Shown one piece after another: positions 35,501-39,528 of a DNA stretch of 39,528 bases. This DNA comes from an uncultured Cyclobacteriaceae bacterium (GTDB taxonomy: Bacteria > Bacteroidota > Bacteroidia > Cytophagales > Cyclobacteriaceae). The stretch is from contig CALGOB010000130.1 in assembly GCA_937958005.1 (NCBI GenBank), positions 1 to 39,528 on the forward strand. Reading direction: 5' to 3'. The notes below the pieces were generated by a model, which worked only from the letters and a program-made list of their open reading frames with translations, was not told where the DNA came from and made no database searches. Positions within the stretch are counted from its first letter, which is position 1, and each line of letters opens with the position of its first letter. The position numbers were made by a program, and so were the translations under genes.

Positions 35501-35772
35501 AGCGTAGTTTCCCATTGAGAGGGGTGGATAAAATCCTTAAACTTGATATCATAAAGTTCTTGATCATTATATCCAAGTTTGTTCTTACTAATTTTATTAA
35601 CAAACCTAAATTCACCATTAGGTCTAAAAACTTGAATCAGATCATATGAATTATCAAATAGTTCCTTGAGCTCAATATTGGTTTTTTCAACCAGATCATA
35701 ATATTTACGCTCTGATGTTTTTAGCTCATCTTTTAATTGGAGAATTTCTTCTTTTAACGCTTGTTTATTCAA
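32521..35772 (-). CDS. Hybrid sensor kinase: PAS-GAF-PAS-PAS-HisKA-HATPase-REC-HPt
   Basis: A 1083-aa cytoplasmic hybrid kinase. Order: N-terminal coiled coil (1-35); PAS (about 35-150, LFDNSYDLIQVFRPNGEFRF); GAF (150-305, ending VSLAMERK); PAS (320-440); PAS (445-565, closing GVARDIT); HisKA with H591 in SHEIRTPMNG; HATPase with the N box NLTSNAIKFSNN (704-715), DNGIGIS and YSGTGLGLAIS; a receiver with phosphoacceptor D886 in IFMDIQMPGMDG; and a C-terminal HPt with H1026 in ELHTLKGNAGTLG. No membrane segment, so it senses an intracellular or soluble signal. It starts the operon with CheY-like, 91-aa and MBL genes. The phosphorelay H591-D886-H1026-D53 is an inference. Confidence 0.95.
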   Translation of the reverse strand: MNKQALKEEILQLKDELKTSERKYYDLVEKTNIELKELFDNSYDLIQVFRPNGEFRFVNKISKNKLGYNDQELYDIKFKDFIHPSQWETTLSKLLELEKGEKIEKFETVFTSKTGKNIYVSGKVTCVIEDEEAVEYRAVFYDITERIRAENAQSLFYKIANLTITSSNLSIIYHNIYEELNRMLSVRNMSIMVKGNQEDEFSFPFFINENGDDSIHENLKLVDAIFGKHTLDINKPVILYGKKLEDLLLNKEISYPPKLWLGVPISIGGEAIGVLSIYSQKDSGAYNNQDLELLDFISSQVSLAMERKVQEEKIHNQGARLAAIFESSTHQIWSIDRKYRFTSFNQNYSEALDDYYGIEPQLGDTFINKFINAYPDKVKEFWSKRYDEAFQGSIVNFQTGLITKDGKKVWRDVFLNPIYLKGGRIDEISVIANDITEKKLVEIGLAESEEKFRTIFESFQDIYFRCHLNGRISMISPSISEVLGYLPDEIIGQKIQKYFNSVSNTDVLLEELFDQKSVRNFEGTLVSKDKNKLQCIINIRLIQRRGNIFEIEGVARDITQLKNANLELMQAKEIAERSLKIKERFLANMSHEIRTPMNGIIGMIDLIGSTELNEEQREYVKTIQKSSETLLNILNDILDLSKIEAGKMELRKQPVRLVETFEKLYDLYSQQANLNNTDLYYHVDKNVPDIVKADETRLIQVLSNLTSNAIKFSNNKGNINLNIKMIEHSGGVYLLKVQVKDNGIGISKNDQEKLFQSFSQVDTSSTKNYSGTGLGLAISKELVNSMNGEIGVVSTPRLGSTFWFTFQADVPEETEVSLTNKKEDNRILKQFTETKPKILIVDDNAVNRKVACQILTKSGCDINEADNGIKAIEKVKSNKYDLIFMDIQMPGMDGVEATQKIKRIKGLTLPPIVAMTAYSMEEDREKFLKQGLDDYMSKPIKANLLIKKVKEWISFEPITVSTDVFVEATEDLIINQNTLNQLFKYGGFELIKSVLGDFDIETEEQINNSKEYFNKGNYEGIRLELHTLKGNAGTLGVEKLANQATIMEKKLKEHNFVEIENDLLRLQQAYEEFQEHYHNILEN

Positions 35773-35894
35773 TAGGTCATCAAGTTTATTTACTAATTGA
35801 GATTAAATACTTCAAGGTTTCGGCCTCTTTCATTAAATTTTATGCCTTACTCATACCTCACAGGCCTGCCCAATGTTATTAAATTAAGCATTTT

Positions 35895-35965
35895 GGGGGC
35901 TGAACCGGGCTTTCGGCTATATCTTTTTCTTATCAGAAAAAGGATGCCGCCTCTATCCCTGCCCC
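35895..35965. repeat. GC-rich intergenic hairpin repeat
   Basis: GGGGGCTGAACCGGGCTTTC then a hairpin at 35921-35945 (ATCTTTTTCT, loop TATC, AGAAAAAGGAT), then GCCGCCTCTATCCCTGCCCC. The composition differs from surrounding DNA. I recall similar CGGGCTTTCGGCT...ATGCCGC blocks between Cytophagales genes, but I cannot confirm this here. No gene is present from 35773 to 36855 apart from repeats. Confidence 0.5.
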
Positions 35966-36166
35966 AGATTCTCTTTCCTTTTGCGTTTGCATTGCAGCAT
36001 TGCAGGCTTGTCCCTAGGTTTTTGAATTCCATTAAAGTTATAAGGAATTCGTTAGATATTTATATAAAAGGGGCTTCTAAAAACTCGATTTGAGATTTTG
36101 ACCAAGAGATTCTTATGAGTGATATGGCATCAAAGACGGAATTTGATGCATAAATGGATATTTTGG

Positions 36167-36302
36167 ACTAAGGGATATTAATTCCCATGGCCGGGCACCC
36201 CAACTCTTGAGTCGATCATTAAATTATTGCCATAGATACCCCGTACCCTTCTGCGAGGGCCCTAGCTTTCTTAGCAGAAGCACTGGGTCCAGTTGGTTCA
36301 TT
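36167..36302 (+). repeat. Family A structured repeat, copy 6 (insert in H3)
   Basis: Left block CTAAGGGATATTAATTCCC, an extra ATGGCCGGGCACCCC, H1 as AACTC-TT-GAGTC (no insert), link GCCATAGATA, H3 left arm CCCCGTACCC, then TT plus a 34-nt module (36251-36284) where the short form has the TT loop alone, right arm GGGTC, and end AGTTGGTTCATT. The module carries TCTGC (36250-36254) and GCAGA (36274-36278). The H3 outer stem is degraded. Confidence 0.8.
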
Positions 36303-36420
36303 GACACAGAATCAGAGGAAAAGATCGGGTCAAAAAAGCAAAGAGTTTTTGGAGATCCTCTAAATAAAGTCTGTATTTATGACCCAGTAGTAGACCCTCA
36401 CTTCTGGAGCTAGAGTTTAA

Positions 36421-36478
36421 ACTAGATAACTATTGGTTAGAGTCTGTATAAAAATACTAATGCATAATTCCATCTAAC
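36421..36478 (-). repeat. Family B repeat, decayed end
   Basis: Weak match to the left end of family B in reverse (ACTAGATAACTATTGGTTAG and later TAATGCATAATTC). About half the positions agree; listed for completeness because it sits directly before repeat D, repeating the D/B adjacency of 17101-17387. Confidence 0.4.
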
Positions 36479-36487
36479 CTATCATCC

Positions 36488-36603
36488 AAAATGCGGGTAG
36501 AGACAACCTCACTATTATATTGATAGACTTTGACATGAATGCTAGTAACAAGTTAGCCCCTTTTTGTGACTTTGCCCAAGTATTGAAATGCGTGTTGAAC
36601 CCA
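36488..36603 (+). repeat. Family D repeat, copy 2
   Basis: Matches 17101-17215 from AAAATGCGGGTAG to TTGAACCC, with about 15 substitutions by eye. Here the right end is followed by unrelated sequence, where copy 1 abuts a family B element. Confidence 0.8.
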
Positions 36604-36671
36604 GGATAACTTTTATGCCAGTGAGAATTAGATCATGATGCATAATAGATGAATTTAACCCCTAGTCAGCA

Positions 36672-36784
36672 AGTGCCCCCGGATCTTCCGCGAGTGCTAT
36701 AACTTTCTATTCGGAGGCGCTGAGTCTATCCTTAAATGATTGGCCATAGATGCCTATATTCTTTGGAGCGGGGCTGGTTCATTT
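36672..36784 (+). repeat. Family A structured repeat, copy 7 (insert in H1)
   Basis: H1 is GGATC-TT-[34-nt module at 36688-36721]-GAGTC; the module runs CCGCGAGTGC to GGCGCT. Then TATCCTTAAATGATTG, link GGCCATAGATG, a diverged H3 (CCTATATTCTTTGGAGCGGGGC) without insert, and end CTGGTTCATTT. Together with copies 4 and 6 this shows the insert in H1 alone, H3 alone, or both. It ends 72 bp before miaA. Confidence 0.75.
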
Positions 36785-36855
36785 TTAGAAAGGAAGAGCG
36801 ATAAGTAAATCAATTAGTTAAGAAGGATTGATAAGGACATAAGGAGACCTTATAT

Positions 36856-37782
36856 TTGAGTGTGAATAAGAAATACCTTTTTGTAGTAGTAGGCCCAACA
36901 GCCGTAGGAAAGACAGCAATGGGAATAGAATTAGCACAACATTTTCAGACTGAGATCATTTCTGCGGATTCTCGCCAAGTTTACAGACAGATGGAGCTAG
37001 GGACTGCTAAACCAGATCAAGTGGAAATGGCTGCTGCAAGGCATCATTTTGTGAATGTAATGAATATAGATAATGAATTTAATGCTGGGCAATTTGAAGA
37101 TGAAGCCCTGCAGTTATTGGATAATTTATTCCTAAAAAATGATACAGTATTAATGGTGGGAGGATCTGGCTTGTATGTAAAAGCACTATGTGATGGCATA
37201 GATGAAATGCCTAAAATAGATCCTATGATAAGGGAAAAACTCAATAAACAAAAAGAAGCGGAAGGTTTGGGTTCATTGGTAAGAAAGTTAGCTGAATTGG
37301 ATCCCGCATATTATCAAATTGTAGATCAAAATAACCCGCAAAGAATAATCCGGGCATTAGAGGTCATAGAAAGTTCAGGGCTTACCTATAGCTATTTTAG
37401 AACGCAGAAAAAGGCAAAACGGTCGTTTGAAATAATTAAGGTAGGATTAGAACTTCCAAGGGAAATACTTTACAAAAGAATTGATAATAGAATGGATTTA
37501 ATGATCGAAAAAGGACTTTTTGAAGAGGCTGCAGAGCTGTTCCCTAAGCGCCATCTTAATGCCTTACAAACAGTAGGTTATTCTGAGATATTTAGATATT
37601 TAGAAGGGGAGTATGATAAAGAGGAAGCTATCCGTTTGTTAAAAAGGAATAGTAGGCGTTATGCTAAAAGACAACTGACCTGGTTCAAAAAAGACGAATC
37701 GACTCAGTGGTTTTCACCAAGTCAATTCTCTGAAATAATAGCATACCTTGATAATCAATCAAATATTCAGAATATCAACTAA
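36856..37782 (+). CDS. miaA: tRNA dimethylallyltransferase
   Basis: Adds the dimethylallyl group to A37 of tRNAs reading codons that begin with U. The 308-aa protein has the P-loop GPTAVGKT (residues 12-19 or so), SADSRQVYRQMELGTAKP with the substrate-binding Asp, HHFVNV, VGGSGLYVKAL, the NPQRIIRALEVI tRNA-contact helix and a C-terminal ALQTVGYSEIF with basic tail RRYAKRQLTWFKK. The start is a TTG at 36856 preceded by AAGGAG with a 9-nt spacer (36841-36846); the alternative GTG at 36862 has no better site. Its 3' end overlaps pfkA by 24 bp on the opposite strand. Confidence 0.94.
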   Translation: MSVNKKYLFVVVGPTAVGKTAMGIELAQHFQTEIISADSRQVYRQMELGTAKPDQVEMAAARHHFVNVMNIDNEFNAGQFEDEALQLLDNLFLKNDTVLMVGGSGLYVKALCDGIDEMPKIDPMIREKLNKQKEAEGLGSLVRKLAELDPAYYQIVDQNNPQRIIRALEVIESSGLTYSYFRTQKKAKRSFEIIKVGLELPREILYKRIDNRMDLMIEKGLFEEAAELFPKRHLNALQTVGYSEIFRYLEGEYDKEEAIRLLKRNSRRYAKRQLTWFKKDESTQWFSPSQFSEIIAYLDNQSNIQNIN

Positions 37783-38730
37783 CCTTAACAAATCTGGATT
37801 TAACGGTTTTGATTTTGAAATAGCCAATTTAAAATTAGTGTATTGGACTCTGTCATTGACAATACCTACCAAAACGTTTTTCTCTCCGTTAATGAGCCCT
37901 TCTACAGCAGCTAGACCCATTCTAGATGCCAATATACGGTCAAATGCAGATGGGTCTCCCCCTCTTTGAATATGCCCTAACGTAGTGACTCTAATATCTA
38001 ATTCTGGTACTTGTTTTGACACCTTACCTGCGATCTCATGAGCATTTCCTTGAACATCTCCTTCAGCTACTATGACAATAGAAGAGGTTTTTTGACGGTC
38101 TCTTCCAGTTTGTAATGTTTGGATTACATCTTCTATAGTTGTAGAAGTTTCTGGTACCATTACTAATTCCGCACCACCACCTATACCACAGTTGATTGCA
38201 ATGTAACCAGAATGCCTTCCCATTACTTCAATAAAGAATACTCTATCGTGTGAATTGGCTGTGTCTCTTATTTTATCAATCGCATCTAGTGCCGTGTTGA
38301 TTGCTGTATTAAAGCCTATCGTATAATCGGTACCAAATAAGTCGTTGTCTATAGTGCCTGGACACCCAACAGTTGGAATGCCAAATTCTTCATAAAAAAT
38401 ATTAGCACCTGTTAAAGTCCCATCGCCACCAATAGCAACCAGTCCTTCTATACCTCTTTTAGATAATTGTTCGTATGCTCTTTTTCTTCCCTCTGGAGTG
38501 GTGAATTCTTTGCTTCTTGCTGATTTGAGAATAGTACCACCTCGTTGTACAATATTGCTGACAGAGTAAGATTTCATTTTGTAAATATCTCCTTCTATCA
38601 TGCCATTGTACCCATATTTGATACCATAAACATCTATTCCCAAAGAAAGCGCAGATCTAACCACAGACCTCACACAGGCATTCATGCCTGGAGCATCTCC
38701 TCCTGATGTAAATACACCTATACTTTTCAT
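37759..38730 (-). CDS. pfkA: ATP-dependent 6-phosphofructokinase
   Basis: Commits fructose-6-P to glycolysis. The 323-aa protein carries FTSGGDAPGMNACVRSV at its N-terminus, the nucleotide-binding AIGGDGTLTGA, the catalytic PGTIDND, EVMGRHSGYIA with the sugar-binding Arg, and GHIQRGGDPSAFDR. GGDGT in place of GGDDS marks an ATP- rather than PPi-dependent enzyme. Shares its last 24 bp with miaA on the other strand. With pgi and pyk in the same window, three glycolytic genes are present but not clustered. Confidence 0.96.
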   Translation of the reverse strand: MKSIGVFTSGGDAPGMNACVRSVVRSALSLGIDVYGIKYGYNGMIEGDIYKMKSYSVSNIVQRGGTILKSARSKEFTTPEGRKRAYEQLSKRGIEGLVAIGGDGTLTGANIFYEEFGIPTVGCPGTIDNDLFGTDYTIGFNTAINTALDAIDKIRDTANSHDRVFFIEVMGRHSGYIAINCGIGGGAELVMVPETSTTIEDVIQTLQTGRDRQKTSSIVIVAEGDVQGNAHEIAGKVSKQVPELDIRVTTLGHIQRGGDPSAFDRILASRMGLAAVEGLINGEKNVLVGIVNDRVQYTNFKLAISKSKPLNPDLLRLVDILNI

Positions 38731-39060
38731 GATCTTACTTGAAATTGTTTTAAATAGCTAAAATCTATTATTTAAAAATGAGGGCGTTGTGTTTATTTGT
38801 TTTCAGATGCCAATATTAAACAATTAACTAAAACAAAAAAAGAAGCCAACCTTAGAATGTTTCTTAAATAGGCTCTTAAAAGTAATATTTTATGCTACAA
38901 TCGATTGTTGAAGAGAATTTATACAAATTGACTTTGTTCCACCATTAAAAATTAATCTTGAGATGATTAATTAATTGTCAAATTAGTATCCTACACCTTT
39001 CAGGCTGGCTAATCTAGCAAGAGAGTATTTTTTCATTTGCAGGGTAATTCATTACTTAAG
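38731..39060. other. Non-coding gap upstream of pfkA
   Basis: AT-rich, no gene. It should hold the pfkA promoter, but I find no convincing TTTG/TAnnTTTG pair. Family B begins at 39061. Confidence 0.4.
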
Positions 39061-39236
39061 CCCGAATGATGCAATAGAAATTTGATGCAAACCATAACTA
39101 ACAGTCATCTAGCCACTTAAATCCTAATTTCCTACTCACCATAATGGAGACTATGTCTGCGTTGCAAATCAGAATTTAGGCAGCTATCTAACAGCAATTT
39201 ATGATTTTCTCTTAAAAGTCTATTGCATCATTCGGG
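39061..39236 (+). repeat. Family B MITE-like repeat, full-length copy with perfect ends
   Basis: A 176-bp copy with perfect 18-bp terminal inverted repeats: CCCGAATGATGCAATAGA at 39061-39078 and TCTATTGCATCATTCGGG at 39219-39236. Flanks are TTAAG on the left and TTAAA on the right. It matches 17213-17387 almost throughout (TCCTAATTTCCTACTCACC, TGGAGACTATGTCTGCG), so both moved recently. Confidence 0.9.
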
Positions 39237-39341
39237 TTAAATTACTATTTATCCTTACTGTATAGATTTTTTGTTTATTTGCTTTCGAAAGTTGATTCTT
39301 AATAGTTAATTGAAGTAGGGAGATTTCTTTAATAGCATTTA

Positions 39342-39472
39342 ATACCCATTTATGTTTATGGGGCGTATAAGATATTTTAGTAAATTTGATTTTGACAAAG
39401 CAGTTCCCCGCTGAGACAAAAAATGCAAGCATAGCATGGCTATGGTGGGTGTTTTTAACGCATGGTAAATAA
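39342..39472 (+). repeat. Family C repeat, copy 2
   Basis: 131 bp matching 30604-30734. The small stem is CATAGC-ATG-GCTATG (loop ATG rather than ATC), with GTGTTTTTAACGCATGG following. It is joined directly to a reverse-strand family A copy, whereas copy 1 is joined to family B at the same end. Confidence 0.82.
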
Positions 39473-39528
39473 TGAACCAACCCCGACCCAAGGGTACGGG
39501 GTATCTATGGGCAATAATTTAATGATCG
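39471..39528 (-). repeat. Family A structured repeat, copy 8, cut by window end
   Basis: Reverse-strand family A: AATGAACCAACCCCGACCCA, the complementary H3 arms, then CAATAATTTAATGATCG, complement of the region after H1. It is the only one of eight copies on this strand and continues beyond the window. Confidence 0.85.

Noticed and set aside
39220-39480. 86-aa reverse-strand frame
   Set aside because: Crosses the junction of repeats B, C and A; composition and position show it is a by-product of the repeats.

Overview
The window reads as a stretch of AT-rich (GC content visibly well below 50%) Bacteroidota chromosome, most likely order Cytophagales. The lineage call rests on family content: a lipoprotein-anchored TamL-type outer-membrane assembly protein, an IPExxxVDY-family protein beside pyruvate kinase, small GG-leader peptide precursors with the KL.V.SFVT leader signature, a CHAT-domain remnant with a C-terminal membrane anchor, and TAnnTTTG-like -7 promoter elements. 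No rRNA, tRNA, transposase, CRISPR array or phage gene was recognised.

Layout. 0.1-2.6 kb (-): pcm, a hotdog thioesterase, an unknown protein and a DUF616/TOD1-MUCI70-like glycosyltransferase form a tight operon. 2.7-4.0 kb (+): riboflavin synthase and a LytTR response regulator. 4.0-7.8 kb (-): tamL, hemF and a PAP2 phosphatase, divergent from a TrmH RNA methyltransferase. 9-12.3 kb (-): pgi, then an ECF sigma factor with a membrane anti-sigma-like partner. 12.8-16.1 kb: small secreted protein, strong bidirectional terminator, 2-oxoacid dehydrogenase E2 and cinA. 16.2-19.1 kb: gene-poor accessory stretch with a 5'-truncated CHAT gene, a nest of repeats and two orphan RiPP-like precursor peptides. 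19.1-21.8 kb (-): TPR histidine kinase and NarL-type regulator. 22.3-26.4 kb (-): nadE, rnc, fabF, acpP, divergent from the IPExxxVDY protein and pyk. 28.8-35.8 kb (-): RqcH/NFACT protein and an overlapping operon of hybrid kinase, CheY-like regulator, unknown 91-aa protein and MBL hydrolase. 36.9-38.7 kb: convergent miaA and pfkA. The end is repeats.

The genes are mainly housekeeping. The unusual content is between them: at least four families of interspersed repeats. Family A (eight copies) is a structured element of about 75-110 bp built from GC-rich hairpins; in three copies a 33-34 nt hairpin module is inserted exactly at the TT apical loop of one or both stems, and one base pair of that module covaries. 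Family B (seven copies) is a 175-bp MITE-like element with 18-bp terminal inverted repeats, flanked by TTAA-type sequence, with an 86-bp derivative that looks like deletion between internal direct repeats. Families C (131 bp) and D (115 bp) have two copies each. The repeats often abut one another, making composite intergenic clusters. Family A with its loop-inserted modules is the best candidate here for an undescribed system.
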